The position numbers were made by a program, and so were the translations under genes. A stretch of DNA of 15,632 bases from an uncultured Rhodospirillaceae bacterium (GTDB taxonomy: Bacteria > Pseudomonadota > Alphaproteobacteria > RF32 > CAG-239). Of the stretch, positions 1-6,385 are shown piece after piece. The notes below the pieces were generated by a model, which saw nothing but the letters and a program-made list of their open reading frames with translations, had not been told where the DNA came from and did not search any database. Position 1 is the first letter of the stretch. Every line of letters begins with the position of its first letter. The stretch lies in contig OMQE01000131.1 in the NCBI GenBank assembly GCA_900313155.1, positions 1-15,632 of the forward strand. The letters run 5' to 3'.

Positions 1-172
1 GATGACAAGGAAAAAAGTTATACCTAAATGGAGCAACAGTGGGGTAAAGTATCCAGTGATGCTTTGTACCACACCGTCTTTCAGACGAATTGCTTCTCCT
101 TTTATAGGCTTTAGATGTTGTGTGAATTACAAAAAGGCGGTTAAATCCACCGCCTTTGCCTTGTTGTTATAA
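1..172 (+). CDS. Possible C-terminal end of an FGE-sulfatase (SUMF1)-like protein, partial
   Basis: Frame 2 of the plus strand is open from the window edge to a TAA at 170-172, while the other two frames stop almost at once. About 35-40 codons in, the translation reads PSFRR-IASP-FIGFRCC. This resembles the IGFRC ending of formylglycine-generating-enzyme (SUMF1) domains, which are common in secreted proteins of gut bacteria. The start would lie outside the window, although an ATG occurs at position 2. The frame runs on about 16 codons past the IGFRC motif and through the hairpin at 131-157, which is odd. Its stop abuts the stop of the convergent cysteine-rich gene. The fragment is too short for a firm family call and could be a chance open frame. 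Confidence 0.35.
   Translation, partial: MTRKKVIPKWSNSGVKYPVMLCTTPSFRRIASPFIGFRCCVNYKKAVKSTAFALLL
131..157 (-). terminator. Rho-independent terminator of the cysteine-rich protein gene, possibly bidirectional
   Basis: The arms AAAGGCGGT (133-141) and ACCGCCTTT (149-157) form a perfect 9-bp stem with a 7-base loop. On the minus strand the second arm runs directly into further T residues (TTTTTGT), as expected for an intrinsic terminator, 16 bases beyond the stop codon at 173-175. On the plus strand the stem is followed by a mixed T-rich stretch, so it may also stop transcription entering from the left edge. Confidence 0.8.
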
Positions 173-2089
173 TTACCAGTTAACATCAGCAGACACTTCG
201 TAGATATACCCCGGCTGGAAATTAAACGAGTGACAAGACCACCTTTGCCCTAACTCTTCTGTCTGTTCACATCCTGATGGCGGCGTATCACCGAAGCAAA
301 GCCCTGATATCGGAGAAAAACCATACACCGGACTACCATCTGCTCCGATGGTATAAACGGTAATTCTAGTACTTCTGATACCCCAATATTGTGCACAAGT
401 ACCATCAGATTTAGCCACACATAAACTATATGTTCCAGCCGCAACCTCTTTTTTGCTATCGCTCAGCTCGGAAAGCTCATAGCCGTTAACGTCTGTGGCG
501 TATCCCATATTTTTTCCCTTGGTCAAAAAAGCCCACCAACTAACATTATTACTTGAACCACTTCCAGGACAGGTCATGTTATATTTAGAGCGTGTCTGAT
601 TTCGAGCATATTGAATGAAGAAAGTATTACGTGTGTAACAAGAGCCCTTTTCAATGCATGTTCCTGCTTTACCATTTTCACAATCTGCCTGCGAACTGTA
701 ATAGCCGGCAGCTTCACAAGTTTTATAACATCTGCCATGTGCTGAATCTGACATACACGTTTTGTTGCTATTATTTTGCTTACATTCATCAAACGTTGCA
801 TAATACTCAGAACCATATATTGAGCAGTCCTTAGAACATTCACCCCACACCGCACCGGCAGGTTGATAGTAATTTCTGCCATCATAATGAGCTGTATATT
901 GACTACTTCTGCAACCATTCTCAATAAACGATACAGCACCACCGGTACTGCATTCATTTTTCGGTGTTCCTCCGCATATCTTACTATAATGTTCCCGACC
1001 ATCTGCATCTATACACTTCTCGGCATCATCAGCGATTCTGTTGTAAATTTCTTCATCAAAAGTCCCTTCAAAGTGATCTGTATGAGCTGCATAGACGCTA
1101 TCTACAGTTTTAAGATAACCAAATATCGTATTATTAGTCCAATCTGTTAACCCCATAGCAGAGGCATCTAAAGATCTTATTCTCACATAAGGATAATTTG
1201 TTGGATTACATAATTCATCTTCTTTATCTCCTTTATCTCCTTTTATCCAACAATTATTACTGTTTTGTTTGCAATTATATCCGCTGTATTTTGCCTTACA
1301 AGTTGCTTCGCTGGCAAATTCGGAAGTTTCATCACAGATATATTTATCTTTTTCCCAACAAACACTATCACTTGTTTTTTTGCAAGAATATGACGGATTG
1401 GCATTTTTGCAAGTCGCTTCATCAACATATTCGTTAGTACCACAATTTTTCTCGGTTGTGTAACACTTTCCTGAAACAACACATTTTTTACGGTTTTCAT
1501 TTTTGATGGCTTTATCACAATCTTCTTTAGTGTCATACATGCCATTGTTGGTACAATTCTTAACTTCGGTACATTTACCGCTTTCATATTTGTAGCCACT
1601 GGCACATTTATAGAGTTTCGGCTTATCGCACCCCGGATCACAAATACCATACGTGTCACCACCAGATGCTGGTTTTGTTGTTAGGTCGTACCCCGAACAT
1701 TCTTTTGGGGTGCAAGCGTTACATTGATAACATTGTGTGTTGCAAATTTTATTTTTTTTCTCATAACCATATTGGCAAGTACTGTAAGCAGATGTCCATC
1801 CATGGTTACTGCAGGTATCGGTGCAGTCTTTACAAGCATAACAAGTCTTTCTGCAATTATCAAATTTAATATCGTAATCGTAACTGCAAGCGCCGGCAGA
1901 ATCTTTCCAACCATGTGCACTGCAGGTATCTGTACAATTATCCGGAGTTCCGCCACCACCGGTGCCTGCGTTGGCATCTGCGCATTCCATTGACGGTAAG
2001 AAACATATATCAGCACAAGTCCGATATGTTATAAACATTACTGCACAAAAGCAAAACAATGCAGAAAAATTTTTCTTTAACTTGAACAT
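173..2089 (-). CDS. Cysteine-rich secreted repeat protein, function unknown
   Basis: This 638-residue protein has a basic N-terminus and a hydrophobic core (about residues 8-22) ending near TCA-D, so it is probably exported by Sec. It carries more than 50 cysteines. Two tandem units of about 37 residues start with CTDTCSxHGW (52-88 and 89-125). A second Cys-rich repeat of 30-37 residues, C-x(9-11)-C-x(8-11)-C-x(5-8)-C followed by Y or W, occurs three times at 179-280 and twice at 422-487. The last 150 residues have fewer cysteines and many beta-prone stretches, perhaps a separate folded domain. The start is supported by AGGAGAA (2097-2103) 7 bases before the ATG, and a near-consensus promoter lies upstream. 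It is monocistronic. Cysteine density and export suggest a disulfide-stabilised surface or secreted protein, perhaps for host or particle contact. That role is inference; I recognise no named family. Confidence 0.85.
   Translation of the reverse strand: MFKLKKNFSALFCFCAVMFITYRTCADICFLPSMECADANAGTGGGGTPDNCTDTCSAHGWKDSAGACSYDYDIKFDNCRKTCYACKDCTDTCSNHGWTSAYSTCQYGYEKKNKICNTQCYQCNACTPKECSGYDLTTKPASGGDTYGICDPGCDKPKLYKCASGYKYESGKCTEVKNCTNNGMYDTKEDCDKAIKNENRKKCVVSGKCYTTEKNCGTNEYVDEATCKNANPSYSCKKTSDSVCWEKDKYICDETSEFASEATCKAKYSGYNCKQNSNNCWIKGDKGDKEDELCNPTNYPYVRIRSLDASAMGLTDWTNNTIFGYLKTVDSVYAAHTDHFEGTFDEEIYNRIADDAEKCIDADGREHYSKICGGTPKNECSTGGAVSFIENGCRSSQYTAHYDGRNYYQPAGAVWGECSKDCSIYGSEYYATFDECKQNNSNKTCMSDSAHGRCYKTCEAAGYYSSQADCENGKAGTCIEKGSCYTRNTFFIQYARNQTRSKYNMTCPGSGSSNNVSWWAFLTKGKNMGYATDVNGYELSELSDSKKEVAAGTYSLCVAKSDGTCAQYWGIRSTRITVYTIGADGSPVYGFSPISGLCFGDTPPSGCEQTEELGQRWSCHSFNFQPGYIYEVSADVNW
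629..826 (-). repeat. Coding repeat B, second block (two Cys-rich units)
   Basis: This stretch encodes residues 422-487 of the cysteine-rich protein. The two units each show C, then an aromatic-rich spacer, then C, C and CY. They match the spacing of the three units encoded at 1250-1555, but an unrelated segment of about 140 residues separates the blocks. The units are diverged at the DNA level, so this is an old protein-level repeat rather than a recent duplication. Confidence 0.6.
1250..1555 (-). repeat. Coding repeat B, first block (three Cys-rich units)
   Basis: This stretch encodes residues 179-280. Units begin at C179, C216 and C252, each with the pattern C, about 10 residues, a T-x-(E/D)-D/A-T-C-like turn, C, then C followed by Y or W. 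Motifs such as DEATCK and SEATCK recur in adjacent units. The block ends in a short Lys/Asp/Gly stretch (KGDKGDKED). Confidence 0.65.
1715..1936 (-). repeat. Coding repeat A (two tandem units of about 37 residues)
   Basis: The two adjacent units (residues 52-88 and 89-125) both start CTDTCS-x-HGW. They share the following C-x-YxY, C and C-Y-x-C positions. The cysteine spacing is nearly identical while the residues in between differ, which fits a duplicated disulfide module near the N-terminus of the exported protein. Confidence 0.7.
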
Positions 2090-2129
2090 TGCTTTATTCT
2101 CCTAAAATAACAAACAATCCCGCAAGTTT

Positions 2130-2158
2130 AGTATATCAAAGTTTGTGAAAAACGTCAA
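2130..2158 (-). promoter_or_regulatory. Sigma-70-type promoter of the cysteine-rich protein gene
   Basis: Read on the minus strand, TTGACG (2153-2158) and TATACT (2130-2135) are separated by exactly 17 bases. That is five of six matches at both boxes. The predicted start of transcription, around 2123, leaves an untranslated leader of about 35 bases containing the AGGAGAA ribosome binding site. This is one of the best promoter matches in the window and suggests strong housekeeping-type expression. Confidence 0.7.
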
Positions 2159-2250
2159 GACAAAACAAGACATCGGAAAAATCATTTTTTTCTAGGACAC
2201 AACTATAAAAAACATAGTCTTTTTAATGTATGAATTTTGTTAAGCAAAAG

Positions 2251-3102
2251 CTATTTGCAGTGAGCGGTCAGAACCTTCAGGACTTTGACCAGTTCTTCCT
2301 TCATATTTTTACGTTCAACGACCATATCGACCATTCCATGTTCCAATAAATATTCCGCACGTTGGAAACCTTCCGGCAATTTTTCATGAATGGTTTGCTC
2401 AATCACGCGCTGACCGGCAAAACCGATCAGGCAACCTTTTTCGGCAATGTTCACATCACCCAGCATGGCAAACGAGGCAGAAACACCTCCTGTAGTCGGG
2501 TCAGTCAAAATAGAGATAAACGGCACGCCGGCTTCTTTTAGCATATTCACGGCTGCGGTTGTGCGAGCCATTTGCATGAGCGAAAACATACCCTCTTGCA
2601 TACGCGCACCACCTGAAGATGCAACCGTAATCAGGGGCTGGCGAGATTCAAGCGCTAATTTAGCAGCGGTTACAATACCTTCACCGACGGCAATTCCCAT
2701 TGAACCGCCCATAAACGAAAAATCCAGCGCCGCAACAACACTCTTTATGCCGCCGATTTTCCCCCGCGCAACTTGAATGGCATCATTGCATCCGGTTTTT
2801 TTTCGGTTGCTTTTTAATCGGTCGGTGTACTTTTGCAAATCCTTAAATTTCAGAGGGTCATCAGCGACTTGCGGTAAGTCAATCAAACGATATTCGGCAT
2901 CATCAAACAGCAGACGAAAACGTTTTTCAACATACAGGCGCAAGTGATGTCCGCAAGCGGTGCACACATAAAAAGACTCTTTGAGCTCTTTAGAAAAGAG
3001 CATTTGGTCACAATTAGGACACTTAACCCATAAGTTATCAGCAATTTCCTTTGGTGTTGTCTTTTTTATTTTTGGACGAACAATTTCTGTTAGCCAGTTC
3101 AT
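2251..3102 (-). CDS. accD: Acetyl-CoA carboxylase carboxyltransferase subunit beta
   Basis: AccD is the beta half of the carboxyltransferase that moves CO2 from carboxybiotin to acetyl-CoA, giving malonyl-CoA, the first committed step of fatty acid synthesis. With the start chosen here the protein has 283 residues, close to the usual family length. A zinc ribbon is formed by C28-x2-C31 and C47-x2-C50. The crotonase-type core includes SSGGARMQEG (162-171) and TDPTTGGVSA (from 200). The start at 3102 gives MNWLTEIVRP, which aligns with the family N-terminus and has a strong ribosome binding site. A longer frame starting at 3138 would add 12 basic residues overlapping the upstream gene and is unlikely. 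It is the last gene of a minus-strand operon after tsaB, ihfB and the lapA-like gene. AccA is not in the window. Confidence 0.96.
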   Translation of the reverse strand: MNWLTEIVRPKIKKTTPKEIADNLWVKCPNCDQMLFSKELKESFYVCTACGHHLRLYVEKRFRLLFDDAEYRLIDLPQVADDPLKFKDLQKYTDRLKSNRKKTGCNDAIQVARGKIGGIKSVVAALDFSFMGGSMGIAVGEGIVTAAKLALESRQPLITVASSGGARMQEGMFSLMQMARTTAAVNMLKEAGVPFISILTDPTTGGVSASFAMLGDVNIAEKGCLIGFAGQRVIEQTIHEKLPEGFQRAEYLLEHGMVDMVVERKNMKEELVKVLKVLTAHCK

Positions 3103-3110
3103 TTTTTTGA

Positions 3111-3117
3111 TTCTCCT
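3111..3117 (-). promoter_or_regulatory. Ribosome binding site that fixes the accD start
   Basis: AGGAGAA on the minus strand lies 8 bases before the ATG at 3100-3102 and overlaps the TAG stop of the lapA-like gene (3116-3118). This supports the inner methionine as the accD start rather than the in-frame ATG at 3136-3138, and suggests the two genes are translated in tandem. Confidence 0.75.
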
Positions 3118-3535
3118 AAGCCTTTTTTGAGGCGGCAAATTTTTGCTTTATACGCGCCAGAATTCCTTTATTTTGTGTATTGTCGGAAGCAGTTTCGGCA
3201 GCCTTGGCCTGTTCTTGCAAAGCGGAAACATTTTGCTTCAAACCGCTAACGGTTTTATTAAGCTCACTTTGTTCTTTTTCTAAAGCGCGATTGGCTTTCT
3301 TTTGTTGACGAAGCGCCTTTCTGGTAGGAGCATATGCAAACCAAGCCCCAATCCGACCGCATATGTAGCCATATAGCAGAAAGACAAACAAAACCAATTT
3401 CGTGTTCCAACTGATTGTAGCTTTTTCTTGCGGCCACAGTAAAAAAGAAATACCGTCAGCCGATTCGGCTCCATAAATTGCCCAAGCGGCAACAACAAAC
3501 AACGGAATAGCTAAAAAATATTGCAACAGCTTCAT
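3116..3535 (-). CDS. lapA: LapA-like (DUF1049) inner-membrane protein
   Basis: This 139-residue protein has two membrane segments (about 2-22 and 46-68) joined by a short hydrophilic loop. A cytoplasmic stretch predicted as coiled coil (about 72-115) and a basic tail follow. Two helices, the pattern G-x-I-x-F-L-L-W between them and a Gly-rich second helix fit the LapA/DUF1049 family. In enterobacteria LapA works with LapB in controlling lipopolysaccharide synthesis through LpxC turnover by FtsH. The protein is longer than E. coli LapA because of the coiled-coil tail. A GGGAGA ribosome binding site (3544-3549) precedes the ATG. The gene follows ihfB by 48 bases and precedes accD by 13 bases, the conserved proteobacterial neighbourhood, which is a large part of the evidence. 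No lapB is visible. Confidence 0.7.
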   Translation of the reverse strand: MKLLQYFLAIPLFVVAAWAIYGAESADGISFLLWPQEKATISWNTKLVLFVFLLYGYICGRIGAWFAYAPTRKALRQQKKANRALEKEQSELNKTVSGLKQNVSALQEQAKAAETASDNTQNKGILARIKQKFAASKKA

Positions 3536-3583
3536 TTTTATTTCTCCCTCTTCTTTACGGCTCAGATAAACAGAGCAAACAGA

Positions 3584-3862
3584 TTAGGCGTTAAGCATTT
3601 GATGCAGTTCTTTACCTGTTTTGAAGTGAACAATTTTCTTTTCCGGCACATCAACGCGTTTCTTATTTTTCGGGTTAATGGCAACACGCGGTTTTCTGGA
3701 ACGCACGGAAAAAGCACCGAAACCGCGAATTTCAATACGGTCTCCTTCAGCCAAAGCCTGAGTAAAACGGGCAAAAACCACGTTGACGATTTTATCGATA
3801 TCCTTAATTGTCAAGTTAGGCATTTTTGCCGCAATTCTTTCCACTAATTCAGATCTAGTCAT
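3584..3862 (-). CDS. ihfB: Integration host factor subunit beta (HU/IHF family)
   Basis: This small nucleoid protein bends DNA and, as a heterodimer with IhfA, supports transcription, replication and recombination. The 92 residues cover the full HU/IHF fold. The N-terminus MTRSELVERI and the RIEIRGFGAF strand (42-51) are close to E. coli IhfB. The beta-arm carries the intercalating proline in AINPK (P64). The start at 3862 is preferred over an in-frame ATG at 3952 because it matches the family N-terminus and has a GGGG ribosome binding site (3869-3872). The upstream ATG would add 30 unrelated residues and overlap tsaB. HU is the alternative, but the adjacent lapA-like gene supports IhfB, since ihfB-lapA is a conserved pair. 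Confidence 0.87.
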   Translation of the reverse strand: MTRSELVERIAAKMPNLTIKDIDKIVNVVFARFTQALAEGDRIEIRGFGAFSVRSRKPRVAINPKNKKRVDVPEKKIVHFKTGKELHQMLNA

Positions 3863-3936
3863 TTTAATCCCCAATAAAATAAAGTTAATATTTGTCACAT
3901 TATTACACTGTTCTTTTTCGGATATCCATATAAATT

Positions 3937-4596
3937 TTAAGCTTTTACACAAACATCAGGCGCTCTCAAATACAGCGGTTTCGGAAAATTCAGTTTTTTG
4001 TTTTGCCATTTGCCAATGGCACAAGCCGCCACATCTGCTATCGACACGGTTTTATCCATACGAATGGCGTGCAAAACCAAGCCGCTCGGCTTGTCTAAAA
4101 AACGTTCAACCCCGTTACCGATTAAAGTGACAGTTTTACCTTTTAACATAGTGATAATTTCGTCATACGGCAAGGCGGCCGGTTCGCATAATTTTTCCAT
4201 TTTGCCGTTAAAGAGTTGAAAATAAAAATCATCACGCTTTGTTTCAATAATGATTGCATTATAAGCGGCAAGTTCAAAGGCATCAAGCGAATGTGCATAG
4301 GCTTCAAATGCCGAAACACCGGTGATAGCCATGTTCGGACGAGCCAAACTGAAGGCGCGCGCCGTCGCAATAGATGAACGAACACCGGTAAAAGATCCCG
4401 GACCGATACAAACTGCCAATAAACCGATATTATCAAAACTCAAATGAGCATTTTTCAGCAAGTTTTCAATTTGCGGTAACAGAACTTCAGCCTGACCGAA
4501 ATCCATCTCTTGAGCAAATTTTCCAATAACTTTAGTGCCGTCTAAAAGCGCAATTGAACAAAAATTAGCGGTGGTATCAAAAGCAAGCGTGAACAT
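3937..4596 (-). CDS. tsaB: tRNA threonylcarbamoyladenosine biosynthesis protein TsaB
   Basis: TsaB is the dimerising partner of TsaD and, with TsaE, helps transfer threonylcarbamoyl from TC-AMP to A37 of ANN-decoding tRNAs. The 219-residue protein has an ASKHA-type N-terminal fold starting with LAFDTTA, the hallmark GPGSFTGVR (65-73) followed by SSIATARA, and a C-terminal PLYLRAPDV. Length and motifs match the family. The ATG at 4594-4596 is preceded by AAGGAAG (4601-4607). The gene heads the minus-strand series tsaB, ihfB, lapA-like, accD, with 74 bases before ihfB. It is divergent from the PAS-domain gene, which in many alphaproteobacteria also sits near another t6A gene, tsaE. No tsaE or rimI is seen here. 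Confidence 0.93.
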   Translation of the reverse strand: MFTLAFDTTANFCSIALLDGTKVIGKFAQEMDFGQAEVLLPQIENLLKNAHLSFDNIGLLAVCIGPGSFTGVRSSIATARAFSLARPNMAITGVSAFEAYAHSLDAFELAAYNAIIIETKRDDFYFQLFNGKMEKLCEPAALPYDEIITMLKGKTVTLIGNGVERFLDKPSGLVLHAIRMDKTVSIADVAACAIGKWQNKKLNFPKPLYLRAPDVCVKA

Positions 4597-4637
4597 TTAT
4601 CTTCCTTAAAAAATTTTTTATTATTGCAAAAAATAAA

Positions 4638-4665
4638 TTGCTAATTGCTGTTTATATAATATAAA
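4638..4665 (+). promoter_or_regulatory. Candidate promoter for the PAS-domain gene
   Basis: TTGCTA (4638-4643) and TATAAA (4660-4665) are 16 bases apart on the plus strand, giving a leader of about 30 bases before the ATG at 4704. The region is very AT-rich, so chance matches are likely. It overlaps the candidate tsaB promoter on the other strand. Confidence 0.4.
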
Positions 4666-4681
4666 ATAGCTTCAAGCGCAA
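4653..4681 (-). promoter_or_regulatory. Candidate promoter for the tsaB-ihfB-lapA-accD operon
   Basis: On the minus strand TTGCGC (4676-4681) and TATATA (4653-4658) have a 17-base spacer, and transcription would start near 4646, about 50 bases before tsaB. It overlaps the divergent plus-strand promoter, so the two directions may compete for polymerase. Confidence 0.4.
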
Positions 4682-4703
4682 ACATTTTTTTAGAGTTAGG
4701 CGA

Positions 4704-6353
4704 ATGGATATTGATTTATTAAACATCTTGTTTATTGGCGGACTGATTTCTATTTTCGGTTTGATTGCCATGATGGCGGCATTGCAACTGAAAATATATA
4801 AGTATAAAAAAAGAATTTATTTTATCCGCCGTGACAGAGAGCGTTGCAACGAGCTTTTGTTCACGGCCAAAGACGGATTTTTCTGTTTTGTGGCACCGGA
4901 CCAAAAGGTTAAAGACCCGCAAAAAGGTATTAAAGAAAAGTGTTCGCGGCGGTTGGCGGTAATGCTCAATTTGAAGAACGGTACGGCATCTTCTTTTGCC
5001 GATGTTTGCGCCGTATTTTATAAAGATGATGCGATTCGTTTGAAAAAATATGCCAATTTGTTGCAACAAGACGGATTGGCTTTTGAAGATATTTTGGAAG
5101 TGAAAGGACAAAGTAGTTTTGTTTGTGTCTATGGTAATCGAGTGCAAGATGCTGAAAACAACTTGTATTGCGATGTGATATGGTTTCGTGATGTTTCAGC
5201 AGAAGTGGCACGGCTGAACGATTTGGAAACAGAAAAAAAAGCCGAACAGGAAAAGGTGAAACAACTTGAAAATATGGTTGATGGGCTCGATTCGCCATTA
5301 TGGTTGCGAGATGAAAATCTGAATTTGCTGGTTGTGAATAAAAAGTACGTGGAATATGCCGGCAAAAGCAGCAAAGAAGAAGTATTGAATCAAAATATTG
5401 AAATCAACAATAATAAAGGTGAAGCGGTGGCGCGTGCTTTGGCGCAAACAGCCCAAAAAAACAAGAGAAAGCAGAAAAAATTGCTCAACATTGTGCAAAA
5501 AGGTGCTGTGCAAAATTATGAGTTGTACGAAAATCCGTATTTTATGGGTGATATGCTTGATAAAATAGGAACGGTCGGATACTTGGTCAACAATACTGAA
5601 TTAGAAAATGCTAAAAGGGATTTTAAAGCAAATCAGAACAGTCACCTTGAAATTTTAGGCGTATTGGGAACGGCTTTTGCGATTTTTGATGAAAAAACAA
5701 ATTTGTATTTTTATAACACCTCATTTAAAACACTTTGGGGCTTAGATAGTGACTTTTTAGAGAAAAACCCAAGCTATATGCAGTTTATTGAAACGATTCG
5801 CTTACATAAACTATTGCCGCCGGTGCCTGATTTTAAGGCATTTAAGGAAGATGAAATGAAGGTATTCGGCGGGTTGTGGAAAATAGAAGAAGATTTGTTG
5901 CATATTCCAGACGGTCGGACAATTCATCGCTTTCGTATGCCGCATCCGAACGGGGTGATTTTTGCTTATGATGATGTGTCGGATCGTTTGGCCACAATGC
6001 GCCGTCTGAATGATTTGATGTCTATTCAGAAAGATATTTTAGATAATTTGAGCGATTCGGTGCTCATTTTCGGGGCTAATCAGCATTTGAAATTCTACAA
6101 CAAAGCATATCTTAAATTATGGACTTCAACGAGAGAAAAAATGGAAGATGAGCCAAAGTTGGAAACGGTTGTTGAGCAACAAAAATTGTTCTTTTCTAAT
6201 ATTGATGATTGGCAAAATTTTAAACAGGCGATATTGCAAAACATTATGTCGGGGCAACAATTTGAGTTGGTGCGTGATGATAAGGTGAAAATCAAAGTTT
6301 CGCCACGCATTTTTTATGATCGCTCAGTTATGGTAACATATACCATAATTTAG
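4704..6353 (+). CDS. Membrane-anchored multi-PAS protein, DivL-like but without a kinase domain
   Basis: The 549-residue protein starts with one membrane helix (about 5-28) and a basic stop-transfer stretch. Four PAS-like units follow: about 55-170 (ending FRDVSAEV), 185-300 (ending YLVNNTEL), 315-430 (ending YDDVSDRLA) and 443-549. The last two resemble the PAS pair of alphaproteobacterial DivL-like sensor kinases, for instance LSDSVLIFG and LKFYNKAYLKLW. In those proteins the last PAS leads into a histidine-kinase-like dimerisation and ATPase region. Here the frame stops at VMVTYTII, right where that linker would begin, and the next gene starts 32 bases later, so no kinase remnant is present. 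DivL is a pseudokinase-like cell-cycle regulator in Caulobacter, and a PAS-only relative could still act by protein binding. That role is inference. The ribosome binding site is weak (TTAGG close to the ATG). Confidence 0.75.
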   Translation: MDIDLLNILFIGGLISIFGLIAMMAALQLKIYKYKKRIYFIRRDRERCNELLFTAKDGFFCFVAPDQKVKDPQKGIKEKCSRRLAVMLNLKNGTASSFADVCAVFYKDDAIRLKKYANLLQQDGLAFEDILEVKGQSSFVCVYGNRVQDAENNLYCDVIWFRDVSAEVARLNDLETEKKAEQEKVKQLENMVDGLDSPLWLRDENLNLLVVNKKYVEYAGKSSKEEVLNQNIEINNNKGEAVARALAQTAQKNKRKQKKLLNIVQKGAVQNYELYENPYFMGDMLDKIGTVGYLVNNTELENAKRDFKANQNSHLEILGVLGTAFAIFDEKTNLYFYNTSFKTLWGLDSDFLEKNPSYMQFIETIRLHKLLPPVPDFKAFKEDEMKVFGGLWKIEEDLLHIPDGRTIHRFRMPHPNGVIFAYDDVSDRLATMRRLNDLMSIQKDILDNLSDSVLIFGANQHLKFYNKAYLKLWTSTREKMEDEPKLETVVEQQKLFFSNIDDWQNFKQAILQNIMSGQQFELVRDDKVKIKVSPRIFYDRSVMVTYTII

Positions 6354-6385
6354 GCTTGTTTTTATGAAAAGGAGAGATTAAAAAT

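Noticed and set aside
1222..1250. Collagen-like repeat (KGDKGDKED) in the cysteine-rich protein
   Set aside because: It covers only three short turns, too few for a collagen-like domain.
574..1662. Open frames on the minus strand in other frames inside the cysteine-rich gene (for example 574-1008 and 1243-1662)
   Set aside because: They overlap a gene with signal peptide, repeats, ribosome binding site and promoter; their translations are low-quality shadows without domains.
2196..2226. Weak hairpin ACTAT/ATAGT as an accD terminator
   Set aside because: The stem is only 5 bp of A-T-rich pairing, and the T-tract is on the plus-strand side, which is the wrong side for accD. No convincing accD terminator was found.
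3103..3138. Longer accD start at 3138
   Set aside because: The extra 12 residues are not found in the family, overlap the upstream gene and have no ribosome binding site, whereas 3102 has AGGAGAA at ideal spacing.
3863..3952. Longer ihfB start at 3952
   Set aside because: It would add 30 residues unlike any IHF protein and overlap the end of tsaB.
4597..4703. Replication origin in the AT-rich divergent intergenic region
   Set aside because: No DnaA-box-like TTATNCACA motifs or repeated 13-mers were seen; divergent promoters explain the AT-richness.
6364..6381. Five-codon leader frame (MKRRD) before the charged protein gene
   Set aside because: It only spans the ribosome binding site and is too short and unremarkable to call a leader peptide.
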